Assembly: GCA_963697995.1 (NCBI GenBank)
Contig: OY969110.1
Span: forward strand, 496,001-560,000
Length of the DNA stretch: 64,000 nt
Reading direction: 5' to 3'
DNA from: MFD00082-c5 sp963697995
GTDB lineage: Bacteria; Chlamydiota; Chlamydiia; Chlamydiales; JAJFMB01
The notes under the pieces are model-generated. The model worked only from the letters and a program-made list of their open reading frames with translations, ran no database searches and was not told the origin of the DNA. A program made the translations under genes and the position numbers. Of the stretch, positions 17,870-26,490 are shown in pieces (within the stretch, counting starts at the first letter, position 1; the number at the start of each line of letters is the position of its first letter).

Positions 17870-19078
17870 CTAAAATCCCTTTATACAATCGTTTATCGAG
17901 ACGCCTGTAAAACTGTTTCCCAAAAAAGTTATGTTCGGGTATTTCTCCTTAAGCGCTTTAACATTAAGATGATAGTTAACAGGGTATTGAGGAATCGCTT
18001 TAGATGCTCGGTTGAAATGCACAACATCTGGCTCTTTATCAATACCAAGATGCTCAAAAAGTGCCCCTTTTGATAAAGCTAAAAGCTCCTCATCCGAAAA
18101 ATCTGCTCCCAAAATCATAAACGTCAGACGCGTTTCATCTTGCGCATTTTGCTCAGGAAATACATCAGAATCGAAAACACAACCCAAAATAGGTGTTTGA
18201 AAAAAGCTCGGTACTAAGTAACCAAAACCCCTTTTTTTCAAAAGGTTCCCCTGCCTAAATCCAAAACTTACCGTCGAAACTGAATTAAAAGGCAAATCTA
18301 GAAGTGATTCCTCCTTTAGCAATTCAAACAAACGGTATGCAGGAATCGTCGTATAAACATGAGAAAACTCCTCCATGTTCTTCAAAGTCTCTAAAAACCT
18401 CACCTCGACCTTTAACCTTTTAAAAAGCGCCTCCGGAAGGGTCTTTAAACCCCTTTTAAACGAAAAAAAAGGCGCCCCCTTCAAATAGTTTGGTGGTGAA
18501 AAACGCTCCCTTAAAAAAAAAGAGCCAAAAATTAAGCTCTTATACTTTTGTTCCGCCTGAAATAATTGAGGAAAACACGATCTTATCGAAAGCTTTGTGA
18601 TGTCCCCTGCAAAAATCCCTTTGGTAAGAGGGTCAAAAAAGTTTGTCGCCACTTGCTCTCCCAGCCTTCGCGAAATAAACGAGAAAACCGTCTCATCTGA
18701 AGCATCCCCTTTTTTTGCCCACAAATCTTTCCAAAAAGAGCGCCAAATTAAAGGGGATCGCCACAAACTCACCTCATTTAATGAAACAGGAGCCCCACCT
18801 AAAATATAGCGTCTCTTACACTGAGGACTTGCTAAGACAATCTCATCGTTTAAGTTAAGCTCCTCAATTAGCTTTAAAGTTTCCCGGTTTGTTGCCCGCA
18901 AACTCCTGGGACCAAGCTCAAACAAAAAACCCTCTTTCTCAATACTCTGAATCCACCCCCCAATTTTTTCAGACGCTTCGAAAAGAACTATTTTGACGGA
19001 AGAGTTAAACACCTTTTGCAATTTATAACACACGTTTAAGCCCGAAATCCCCGCACCCAAAACGGCCACCTGTCTCAT
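17870..19078 (-). CDS. hemG: Protoporphyrinogen oxidase HemG/HemY type, short C terminus
   Basis: FAD-dependent oxidation of protoporphyrinogen IX (or coproporphyrinogen III) in haem synthesis. The dinucleotide fold starts at residue 5 with VLGAGISGL, followed by the family segments EKIGGW and LGPRSLR. The end GNSFTGVSINDCIKG is the conserved FAD-contacting C-terminal motif, but the protein stops one residue later, at 402 residues. Relatives normally add a further helix of roughly 15-20 residues. The final Phe codon and stop lie in the AT-rich tandem repeat, so the repeat seems to have trimmed the gene. It overlaps hemE by four bases. C. trachomatis has hemN between these two genes; it is absent here. 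Confidence 0.92.
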   Translation of the reverse strand: MRQVAVLGAGISGLNVCYKLQKVFNSSVKIVLFEASEKIGGWIQSIEKEGFLFELGPRSLRATNRETLKLIEELNLNDEIVLASPQCKRRYILGGAPVSLNEVSLWRSPLIWRSFWKDLWAKKGDASDETVFSFISRRLGEQVATNFFDPLTKGIFAGDITKLSIRSCFPQLFQAEQKYKSLIFGSFFLRERFSPPNYLKGAPFFSFKRGLKTLPEALFKRLKVEVRFLETLKNMEEFSHVYTTIPAYRLFELLKEESLLDLPFNSVSTVSFGFRQGNLLKKRGFGYLVPSFFQTPILGCVFDSDVFPEQNAQDETRLTFMILGADFSDEELLALSKGALFEHLGIDKEPDVVHFNRASKAIPQYPVNYHLNVKALKEKYPNITFLGNSFTGVSINDCIKGF

Positions 19079-20085
19079 GAATACCCTTTCACTTGATCCA
19101 CAACCGCTTTTACTGCCTCAAATGGCACGTCCTTTTTCACACCATGGCTTAAATTAAAAATAAACCCCTTGTCCCCTCTCATATCATCTAAGAGCCTCTT
19201 CACTTCACTCTCAAGCCTCTTTAAGGGTAAATAGAGAGCGTCTGGATCTAAATTGCCTTGCAAGCTTAGGTGAGGAGCTCTAATTCTTACCTCTTTTAAA
19301 GACACGTGAGAATCTAAACTTAAAGCGTTTGCAAGGGGAATTAAACTAGATAAATGTTGAGAGGTGCCCTTACTAAAAAGAACCGTGGGCACTTTTGCTT
19401 TCTCAAAGATTTTCTTATAACTTGGCAAACAAAACCGTTCAAAATCGGCAGGTGAAAGCACTCCCGCCCACGAATCGAACAATTGAAACGCATCGATCCC
19501 AGCTCTTTGTTGCCCCTCAAAATACTCAACAGTTGCTTGAGTTAACACATCGATCAACTTCTGAAAACCTTTTGGGTCTTTACTTATCCACTCTTTCGTC
19601 TTTTTAAACTCTTTAGAGCTTCCCCCCTCGATCATGTAGCTTGCTAAAGTAAACGGGGCGCCTGCAAATCCAATCAAAGGAACAGACAAGCTCTTCTTTA
19701 AACGAATAATCGTCTCAAACACGTAAGAGAGACAATCTAACGAACTTAAAGGTAAGGGAATCTGTTTTTCCTCTCTTACAGGATTGTCGATAATGGGACC
19801 CCTCCCTTCATCAAAGTGAAGCTTCATCCCCAAAGCTTCGGGAACAACTAAAATATCTGAAAAAAGGATTGCAGCATCCACCCCTAAAAGGGTGATGGGA
19901 AGGTGAGTCACCTCTTCGGCAAGCTCTGGAGTATGGCAAAGCTCTAAAAAAGTGTGTTTCTTTCTTAAAGCCTGGTATTCAGGCATGTAGCGCCCAGCTT
20001 GCCTCATCAGCCACACAGGAGGGCGCATCCGATCGTTTCGACAAAGAAGAGCGTCTAAAAATAACGAGTCAAAGGATTTTTTCAA
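19075..20085 (-). CDS. hemE: Uroporphyrinogen decarboxylase
   Basis: Converts uroporphyrinogen III to coproporphyrinogen III in haem synthesis. Signature WLMRQAGRYMPEY lies at about residues 25-37, with the substrate-binding FSDILVVPEALG after it. The frame is open to an ATG at 20148, but those extra 21 codons are the transketolase gene read out of frame. I choose the TTG at 20085, which has a GAGG ribosome-binding site six bases before it (20095-20092) and gives 336 residues, the usual family size. With that start it overlaps the end of tkt by 17 bases and is translationally linked to hemG by a four-base overlap. Confidence 0.92.
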   Translation of the reverse strand: MKKSFDSLFLDALLCRNDRMRPPVWLMRQAGRYMPEYQALRKKHTFLELCHTPELAEEVTHLPITLLGVDAAILFSDILVVPEALGMKLHFDEGRGPIIDNPVREEKQIPLPLSSLDCLSYVFETIIRLKKSLSVPLIGFAGAPFTLASYMIEGGSSKEFKKTKEWISKDPKGFQKLIDVLTQATVEYFEGQQRAGIDAFQLFDSWAGVLSPADFERFCLPSYKKIFEKAKVPTVLFSKGTSQHLSSLIPLANALSLDSHVSLKEVRIRAPHLSLQGNLDPDALYLPLKRLESEVKRLLDDMRGDKGFIFNLSHGVKKDVPFEAVKAVVDQVKGYS

Positions 20086-22096
20086 GAATCGCCTCAACAG
20101 TAAAGCCAAACTCCTTGGCAAGTGCCTTGGCAGGGGCTGACAACCCATACCCCTTCATGCAAATCGGTATGCCGTTTAAGCCAATAAACTTATACCAGCC
20201 AAGATCGACCCCAGCTTCGATGCTAACTCTTTTCCCCAAGTCTCCTCCGATCACCTCTTCCCTATAGGTAGGTTCCTGCTCATCAAAAAGTTCAAAACAG
20301 GGCACTGAAACAACTCTCACATCTTTTCCCAACTTTTCAAGCGCTGAAGCGACATCTAAGCTCAAGCTTAGCTCAGAACCTGTTGCAAAAAGGGTGTAGT
20401 CAGCCTTTTTCTTCTCTTTTTTGACGATGTAAGCCCCTCTTCCAACCCCCTCAGCAAAAGAAACCTTCGTCTCTTTTAGATCGGGAAGAGCCTGCCGGCT
20501 TAAAATAATCGCTGTTGGTCCCTCGTAGCGAAGAGCGGCAATCCAGGCCATTTTGACCTCAGTGCCATCAGCTGGCCGAATCACTTGCAAATTAGGAATA
20601 GCCCTTAAGGCCATATAATGCTCGATCGGCTGGTGAGTCGGGCCATCCTCTCCTAAAAAAATCGAATCGTGAGTGAATTGGTAGATCACTTTCTCTTTCA
20701 TTAGGCAAGCTAATCTGATGGCGTTTCGCATGTAATCAGAAAATGTTAAAAAGGTGCCAACAAAGGGAATGATCATTCCCGTTTGAGCTAAGCCAGAAGC
20801 TTCTGCACACATCGAAAACTCCCTAACCCCATATTTAATATTTCGCCCCGAGAAATGGCCAGGAGTGATAATCGGAAATTTTTTGATCATCGTGCTATCT
20901 GAAACAGAGAGGTCGGCAGATCCCCCATAAAGCTCTGGAAGAAGATCGGCCAGTTTTTGAATCACTAAGGAAGAAGCTGCCCTTCCTGCTAAAGGCCCCT
21001 CAATTTTTACAGAAGAGAGCTCCTCTTCTAAATTTTTAGGCACTTTTTTGTGCCTCATCTGTTCAAAAGTTTGGAAAAGAGCTGGATCCTCTTTTGCAAA
21101 TGTCTCAAATAGCAGATTCCAAGAAGCTTCCTCTTCACCACACGCTTTTTGTTTTTGGTGAAAGAAATCAAGAACTGATTGAGGAACATAAAATGGCTCC
21201 TCAGGCAACCCTAAAAGCTTTTTGGTCTCAAAAATCTCTTCCACACCCAAAGGAGAGCCGTGCGCTTCACTAGTTCCTTGTTTGTGGGGAGATCCCTTCC
21301 CAATAATGGTGTGGGCTATAATAAGAACTGGTTTTGTTTCGTGCGCTCTCGCCTTTAAAAAAGCGTGATGAATCTCATCTAAATCGTTTCCATTGATTTC
21401 GATCACCTCCCATCCATAAGCTCTGTAACGGGAAGCCGTGTCCTCAGAAGAGCACTCATCTAAGGGGCCATCCAAGCAAACGTGGTTGGAATCGTAAATG
21501 CCAATTAAGTTATTCAATCTCAAGTGACCAGCAAATGAGGAAGCCTCGTGAGAGATCCCCTCCATCATACACCCATCACCCATCAGAAAAACGACTTTAT
21601 TGTTAACTATTTTACCAAACTTCTCCTGCAAAATTTTAAATCCAAGAGCTTGACCCACCGCATTGGCAACGCCCTGTCCTAAGGGTCCAGTCGTCGTTTC
21701 AACACCTGGAGTATCCTGCTTTTCGGGGTGTCCTGGCGTTTTTGAATGAAGCTGCCTAAACTGTTTAATATCGTCTAAAGAGAGGTCATAGCCAGATAAA
21801 TAGAGACAAGAGTAGAGCCACATCGAGCCGTGACCGGCAGACAAGATAAACCGATCTCTATTAAACCAATCGGGGTTTTTAGGGTTATATTTTAAAAAAA
21901 CCCCCCAAAGGTAGGCTCCGAGCTCGGCGCACCCCATCGGAAGACCGGGGTGACCAGAGTTTGCCTTTTGAACCGCATCCATAGAGAGCCCTCGAATGGT
22001 GAGAGCTATTTCTGCAAGAGAGGCCTTTAAATAGGGATTGAGTGTTTTTGAGGGGGGTGTCATTTGCTTAAACTCCATTTTTTCAAAAAAACACAT
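20069..22096 (-). CDS. tkt: Transketolase
   Basis: Thiamine-diphosphate enzyme of the non-oxidative pentose phosphate pathway. The 675 residues carry the N-terminal GHPGLPMG motif, the ThDP-binding GDGCMMEG then IGIYDSN segment (about 170-205), the pyrimidine-domain EDGPTHQPIEH signature and a C-terminal regulatory domain. The ATG at 22096 has an AGGGAG ribosome-binding site four bases upstream; the later Met codons at positions 7 and 12 lack one. First gene of tkt-hemE-hemG, a grouping made of genes that are close together in C. trachomatis. Confidence 0.96.
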   Translation of the reverse strand: MCFFEKMEFKQMTPPSKTLNPYLKASLAEIALTIRGLSMDAVQKANSGHPGLPMGCAELGAYLWGVFLKYNPKNPDWFNRDRFILSAGHGSMWLYSCLYLSGYDLSLDDIKQFRQLHSKTPGHPEKQDTPGVETTTGPLGQGVANAVGQALGFKILQEKFGKIVNNKVVFLMGDGCMMEGISHEASSFAGHLRLNNLIGIYDSNHVCLDGPLDECSSEDTASRYRAYGWEVIEINGNDLDEIHHAFLKARAHETKPVLIIAHTIIGKGSPHKQGTSEAHGSPLGVEEIFETKKLLGLPEEPFYVPQSVLDFFHQKQKACGEEEASWNLLFETFAKEDPALFQTFEQMRHKKVPKNLEEELSSVKIEGPLAGRAASSLVIQKLADLLPELYGGSADLSVSDSTMIKKFPIITPGHFSGRNIKYGVREFSMCAEASGLAQTGMIIPFVGTFLTFSDYMRNAIRLACLMKEKVIYQFTHDSIFLGEDGPTHQPIEHYMALRAIPNLQVIRPADGTEVKMAWIAALRYEGPTAIILSRQALPDLKETKVSFAEGVGRGAYIVKKEKKKADYTLFATGSELSLSLDVASALEKLGKDVRVVSVPCFELFDEQEPTYREEVIGGDLGKRVSIEAGVDLGWYKFIGLNGIPICMKGYGLSAPAKALAKEFGFTVEAILEKIL

Positions 22097-22566
22097 CTTA
22101 CTCCCTTTCTAAAAGATGCGCAAGAGTTTGCGTTTCCCTTTCCTCTTAATTTCAAATGTTTTGCTTTTTAGCGGTTTTGTTCATTTCTTTGGCTCTATAA
22201 TAGGAAAGGGGATAAATTCCCAAGCGGATTGTCGGGAATCGATTGAATAAGAAATTATAAAGAAAGCAGATAACCAATTAGCTTTTCTATTGGTATTATC
22301 ATCGCAAATCATCCTTAATTTCTTATTTAAATATAGTATACTATGATTATTTAGCTAAAACAAGCACTATTAAATTAGTTTCCCCTACTTTTTCTATAAA
22401 AATTAAAAATAACACTTATAATCAACAACTTATAAATTATTTTAAAAAATAATTTGACTTTAGTTTGTTTTATATGTAATTATTTTGTTTAAGACGTCGC
22501 ACAAATAAAGTTAATTGATCATTGTGTAACTCTTAATAAATTAACCTAAATAAAAGAGGTAACATT
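22097..22566. other. 470-bp AT-rich divergent intergenic region
   Basis: Separates tkt (minus) from the CsbD/BON gene (plus). It is much richer in A and T than the neighbouring genes and has no reading frame of note. TTGACT at 22454-22459 could be the -35 box for the plus-strand gene with a weak TAATTA 17 bases later. An AGAGGT ribosome-binding site at 22555-22560 precedes the ATG at 22567. I see no RNA gene in it. Confidence 0.5.
22197..22223 (-). promoter_or_regulatory. Candidate promoter for tkt
   Basis: Minus strand TTGGGA (22223-22218), 15-base spacer, TATTAT (22202-22197), about 100 bases before the tkt start. The spacer is short, so this is tentative. Confidence 0.3.
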
Positions 22567-23169
22567 ATGGACAGAAATTATTTTGAATCCCAATGGGAAA
22601 ACACAAAAGCTATCATCCAAAACAAATGGAATAAATTGACGGATGAGGATATCAGATACATTAACGGTCGTTTCGACAACCTTATCGACAGACTTGAATT
22701 ACGCTACGGTTGGACAGAAGAACAAGCAGAAGATGCTGTTAGAAGAGCGACATTTGAAAGAGCTGGATATGCTACTGAAAGAGATTTAAGAAAAGAGAAA
22801 GAAGGATCTTCTGATCTTTTAAAATGGGCATTGGCTCTTTGCTTGCCTCTTTTATTTGCAGGACTTTGGTACGCTGGAAGCCACAGAAATCAAGAAGTTG
22901 TGCCACAACCAAAAGCTGTAGTTGAAGAAGTTGCTGTGATCACAGAAACTCCTGGCGACCAAACTGTTGCTCAATTGATTCGTCAAGCAATTGCAGCAAG
23001 AGCTCCACTTTTCCAAGATTTGAGAACTCTTCGCGTTTCTGCAGCTAACGGCGTTGTGACCATCACAGGTTCTGTTGCTAATCCTCAAGAGAGAGACACT
23101 ATCGTCAATCTCATTAGAAACATTCCTGGAGTGACACAAGTCAACGACAACATCACTATCAGACAATAA
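22567..23169 (+). CDS. Membrane-anchored CsbD-like/BON domain protein
   Basis: 200 residues in three parts. Residues 5-58 resemble the CsbD family of stress proteins (KWNKLTDEDI, ERYGW-like LRYGWTEEQAE). Residues 84-103 form one membrane helix followed by GSHRN. Residues 125-200 form a BON domain (LRVSAANGVVTITGSV, then IPGVTQVNDNI), a module that binds phospholipid or envelope components in OsmY-type proteins. The likely topology places BON in the periplasm and CsbD in the cytoplasm. It has a long AT-rich upstream region and a strong terminator, so it is probably a single, well-expressed gene. Role inferred: envelope stress. Confidence 0.8.
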   Translation: MDRNYFESQWENTKAIIQNKWNKLTDEDIRYINGRFDNLIDRLELRYGWTEEQAEDAVRRATFERAGYATERDLRKEKEGSSDLLKWALALCLPLLFAGLWYAGSHRNQEVVPQPKAVVEEVAVITETPGDQTVAQLIRQAIAARAPLFQDLRTLRVSAANGVVTITGSVANPQERDTIVNLIRNIPGVTQVNDNITIRQ

Positions 23170-23176
23170 TCCTAAG

Positions 23177-23207
23177 TAAGTCCCCCTCTTCAATAGAGGG
23201 GGACTAC
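23177..23207. terminator. Bidirectional terminator hairpin
   Basis: AGTCCCCCTCT (23179-23189) pairs perfectly with AGAGGGGGACT (23195-23205) around a five-base loop. On the plus strand it is followed by ACTTTCTTTTT. It lies between the CsbD/BON gene and the convergent ABC ATPase gene and overlaps the latter's stop codon. Confidence 0.85.
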
Positions 23208-23896
23208 TTTCTTTTTGAGCTCACGATCTGACCATCCTCTATCTGATCTATACTATCTGCAAACTCCACAATGCGAGAATCGTGCGTGATCACAATCAGT
23301 GTAATCCCATGCTTAGTGACCATCTCTTTTAAAAGGACCATAATTTTGTGTCCATTCGTGTTATCCAAAAAGCTTGTTGGCTCATCGCAGACAATAATCG
23401 GAGGCATATGAGCCATCGCGCGGGCAATTGCAATCCTTTGCTGCTGTCCCCCAGAAAGCTCTGTCGGTAACACCCCAATTTTATCCTCCATCCCAAAATC
23501 AGTAAGAAGCTTTTTTGCTCTCTTTACAGCTTCAACTTTTGGGGTACCCAAAATCACAAGAGGCACCGAAATATTCTCCTCGCACGTTAGAGTCGGAATC
23601 AAATTAAACGCTTGAAACACAAATCCAATATTCTTTCCCCGAAAATGAGTCTTCTCAGCATCTGGAAGATAATTAAGATCGACCCCCCTCACAAAGCAAT
23701 CTCCTGCATTCTGCGTCAAAATTCCGGCAATCACTGAGATCAGGGTTGTCTTTCCAGAGCCTGAGGGCCCCATAAACATTCTAATCTCCCCCTGATTGAT
23801 TTTAAGGTTAATATCTTTTAAAGCATCGACACGATTCGATCCCTCCCCATAATGCTTATAGATCCCTCGACACTCAATAATGACATTATCACCCAT
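23204..23896 (-). CDS. ABC transporter ATPase, DevA/LolD/MacB type
   Basis: 230-residue cytoplasmic ATPase: Walker A GPSGSGKTT (about 43-51), Q-loop FVFQAFNLIPTLT, signature LSGGQQQRIAIARAM, Walker B VCDEPTSFLD and the switch His in VITHD. The Q-loop and length are typical of the MacB/LolD/FtsE group. It lies three bases after the permease gene and is last in a four-gene operon with a membrane-fusion protein, an outer-membrane factor and a permease, as in DevBCA glycolipid exporters. Confidence 0.93.
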   Translation of the reverse strand: MGDNVIIECRGIYKHYGEGSNRVDALKDINLKINQGEIRMFMGPSGSGKTTLISVIAGILTQNAGDCFVRGVDLNYLPDAEKTHFRGKNIGFVFQAFNLIPTLTCEENISVPLVILGTPKVEAVKRAKKLLTDFGMEDKIGVLPTELSGGQQQRIAIARAMAHMPPIIVCDEPTSFLDNTNGHKIMVLLKEMVTKHGITLIVITHDSRIVEFADSIDQIEDGQIVSSKRK

Positions 23897-23899
23897 AAT

Positions 23900-25039
23900 T
23901 TAACTCTTAAACACAATAGCTGGATCTAACTTGATGATTTTTTGCATGCAAATAAAAGAAGCAAAAAGACTAATAAACAAAATCGAAGTTAAACTCAGCA
24001 TATATAAAAATAAAGGAAGACTAAAAGAGAGCTCTGTTCCACTTGTCGTGTATCCAAAAAGAGCTGCAGCCCCCATACCAATCCCCCAACCAATTAGGCT
24101 CACAAAAAGAGCTTGCAGAAGCACAATCTTAATTAACATCGAGTTATCTGCCCCCATGGCCTTAAAAACAGCAAAATAGGGAAGATTGTCCACCGTAAAC
24201 GTGTAAAGAGTCTGACCTGCAATGGCCGTTCCAATAATAAATCCCAAAATAATCGCAACCCCAAAATTGACGAAAATACCTGTGTATTTTACGTAATAGA
24301 TAAGAGTTAACATTTTGAGCTCTTTTGCCGTATAAGCTGCAAATCCCGTTTGACTTTTGATCCTTTGACAAACCACTTTCGGATCGATCCCAGGGGCTGA
24401 ATGAGCGATAATAAAGGAAAGAAGCTTTCTCTGAGAGGGCACAAAGGAAGTGGCTCTCTCATAAGTTGTGTAAAGGACTGGTTGCGACTGAAATGTCCTT
24501 GAAACTTTGCAAATCCCTGCAACGTAAGCTCTGTTGTCGTTAAGCTCAATCCTATCCCCCACCTGGAGAGGCACTCCACGAGAGGAGAGTTTTGTCTCAG
24601 CACCTACCTTGTCGACAATAATGGCATCGGGAATCCTCAAATCCTCCACTTTCCCTTTAAGCATGATGGGGGGAGCTCCAATAAGAGTGGCATCATCAAT
24701 TCCTATCAAAATGCAAGTTTGAAAAGTGCCATTTCTTAAGCGCGCCTGAATCGTCCCCTTATAAAGAGGTGTTGCCCAAAGAACCCCTTCGACACTTCTG
24801 ACCCTGTAAAGGTCGGTATCTTTAAGAGGTTTAATGTCGTCGATGTACTGCACGGTGGGATCGACAACCCAAATGTTTGGTTGAGAGGTATCGGTAATAA
24901 ATCCAAAGGTACGATTTATGATCCCAATTAAAATAGCTGCCTGCTGAGTGATGATAAAGGATGCAAAACAGAGACCCAAAACGATACCGATATATTTGAC
25001 GCGATCCCCAATCAACATTTTAAGGGCATACGACATCAT
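23900..25039 (-). CDS. ABC transporter permease, DevC/MacB (FtsX-like) type
   Basis: 379-residue inner-membrane permease. One N-terminal helix (about 15-40), a large periplasmic domain (about 45-250), then three C-terminal helices (about 255-285, 300-330, 335-365), the FtsX/MacB topology. The periplasmic part has the DevC-like segment NIWVVDPTVQYIDDIKPL. It overlaps the 3' end of the outer-membrane factor gene by four bases and acts with the adjoining ATPase. Confidence 0.88.
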   Translation of the reverse strand: MMSYALKMLIGDRVKYIGIVLGLCFASFIITQQAAILIGIINRTFGFITDTSQPNIWVVDPTVQYIDDIKPLKDTDLYRVRSVEGVLWATPLYKGTIQARLRNGTFQTCILIGIDDATLIGAPPIMLKGKVEDLRIPDAIIVDKVGAETKLSSRGVPLQVGDRIELNDNRAYVAGICKVSRTFQSQPVLYTTYERATSFVPSQRKLLSFIIAHSAPGIDPKVVCQRIKSQTGFAAYTAKELKMLTLIYYVKYTGIFVNFGVAIILGFIIGTAIAGQTLYTFTVDNLPYFAVFKAMGADNSMLIKIVLLQALFVSLIGWGIGMGAAALFGYTTSGTELSFSLPLFLYMLSLTSILFISLFASFICMQKIIKLDPAIVFKS

Positions 25040-26490
25040 GACCAGTCGCCTCCCAAAGCCTTGTAGATGGCAATTAAATCCATGGCAAGTGTTTGCTGAC
25101 TTTCAACCAATGTATTAGAAGAAGTAAGCCATAACTCTCTTGCTATAAGCACTTCTGTATAATCGACAAGCCCTGACTGAAAACGATCGGTTGTCAAACT
25201 AAGATTTTTTTTATTAGCCTTCACCTGTTTTGTTAAGTTGATGACCCGCCCCTGATCGTAAAAGTACGTCTCAAGCGCTTGCTCTGTCTCTTGAAGCGCC
25301 CCTATAACCGTTTTTTGATACGTTAAATACGCTTGATTTCGAAGAGCTACCTGCACATTTATCGTTTGGTTCCTTTTTCCAAAGTCAAAAACGGGAGCTA
25401 TGATTAAAGATCCGATTCCCCAAATCATGCTGGCAGGTTGAAAAAGCTTGTAGAGCTTATCACTTGAGTAACCCACGTTTGCCCCTTGAAGGGGGTTTGA
25501 AGCATAAGAGCTACTTGAACCTGTCAAGGAGACTGAAGGGAATAAATCGGCAACAGCCACACCAATCTGCTCAGTGGCCGCGGCAAGTCGTCTTTCGGCG
25601 GCACAAATATCGGGGCGACGCCTTAAAAGCTCTCCGGGAAGGGAAGAAGGCACCATCCCCTCTGCTACAAGAAGAGGTCTATCCTCTGGAAATTCACTAA
25701 TGATTATCTCCGGAAGGGTGCCACTAAGAATTGACAACGAATAAATTGACTGTTTAAGAAGCGCTTCGATTTGCTTTAAAGCCGCTTCATCAGCCTCAAT
25801 GGTTGCTAAGTTCCTCTCAATCTCTAACTCATCTGTTAAACCCGCCTTGAGCCTCTCATGGGAGAGTTGCAGGATATCCTTATCTAAAAAGACTGCCTCT
25901 TTTGCTATTTGTCTTTTTTTTTGGTAGCTTGCAATGGTGGCATAAGTCAAAGCCACCTCAGAGATCACACTAATTTTAACGCCCCTCATGTCATCGATTG
26001 AAGCCTCGAAAAGATCGTACGCTCCAGCGGCAGCTCTTCTATACTTACCAAAAAGGTCTAACTCCCAGATCGCATCCAAACCCGCTTGGTAAAAGCTTTG
26101 GTAGGGGTGATCGAGCGAGGATGTGTTTGTTAAGGGGTTGGGAACTCTTAAAAAAGTTTGACTTGTTCTATAGCGAGAACCAATGGCTGTAGCATCAAAC
26201 TCGGGATAAATTTGAGCCCAATTCACTAAGTATTGCGCCCTTGCCTGATAGATCACCTCAAGAGCTATTCGGTAATCGAAATTGCGACAAAGAGCCAAAT
26301 TGATATAGTGATTAAGGACTGGGTCATTAAAACGGGACCACCATTCGACAAGCTCCTCATCTTTTACAAAAACGGTTCCTTTCTCTTCCGTTAACCTTTG
26401 AGGAAGTTCTGTACAAGGAGGAGAGTAATTGGGACCCACTTTACATCCCGCCAAAAAAACACAGGCCGCTAAAACTGTTTTAGATCTCAT
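25036..26490 (-). CDS. Outer-membrane efflux lipoprotein, NodT/OprM family
   Basis: 484-residue TolC-like outer-membrane channel. The N-terminal lipobox LAGC places the lipidated cysteine at C16, followed by KVGPNYSPP, the classic NodT start. The two repeats of long amphipathic helices (DQLLF-type periplasmic tunnel) cover about 60-250 and 270-475, and LLRRRPDICAAERRLAAA is the family signature. It overlaps both neighbours by four bases. RND systems often use this family, but here it is paired with an ABC permease. Confidence 0.92.
   Translation of the reverse strand: MRSKTVLAACVFLAGCKVGPNYSPPCTELPQRLTEEKGTVFVKDEELVEWWSRFNDPVLNHYINLALCRNFDYRIALEVIYQARAQYLVNWAQIYPEFDATAIGSRYRTSQTFLRVPNPLTNTSSLDHPYQSFYQAGLDAIWELDLFGKYRRAAAGAYDLFEASIDDMRGVKISVISEVALTYATIASYQKKRQIAKEAVFLDKDILQLSHERLKAGLTDELEIERNLATIEADEAALKQIEALLKQSIYSLSILSGTLPEIIISEFPEDRPLLVAEGMVPSSLPGELLRRRPDICAAERRLAAATEQIGVAVADLFPSVSLTGSSSSYASNPLQGANVGYSSDKLYKLFQPASMIWGIGSLIIAPVFDFGKRNQTINVQVALRNQAYLTYQKTVIGALQETEQALETYFYDQGRVINLTKQVKANKKNLSLTTDRFQSGLVDYTEVLIARELWLTSSNTLVESQQTLAMDLIAIYKALGGDWS

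Noticed and set aside
20086..20148. ATG at 20148 as the hemE start
   Set aside because: The extra residues are an out-of-frame reading of the transketolase 3' end; the TTG at 20085 has a ribosome-binding site and fits family length.
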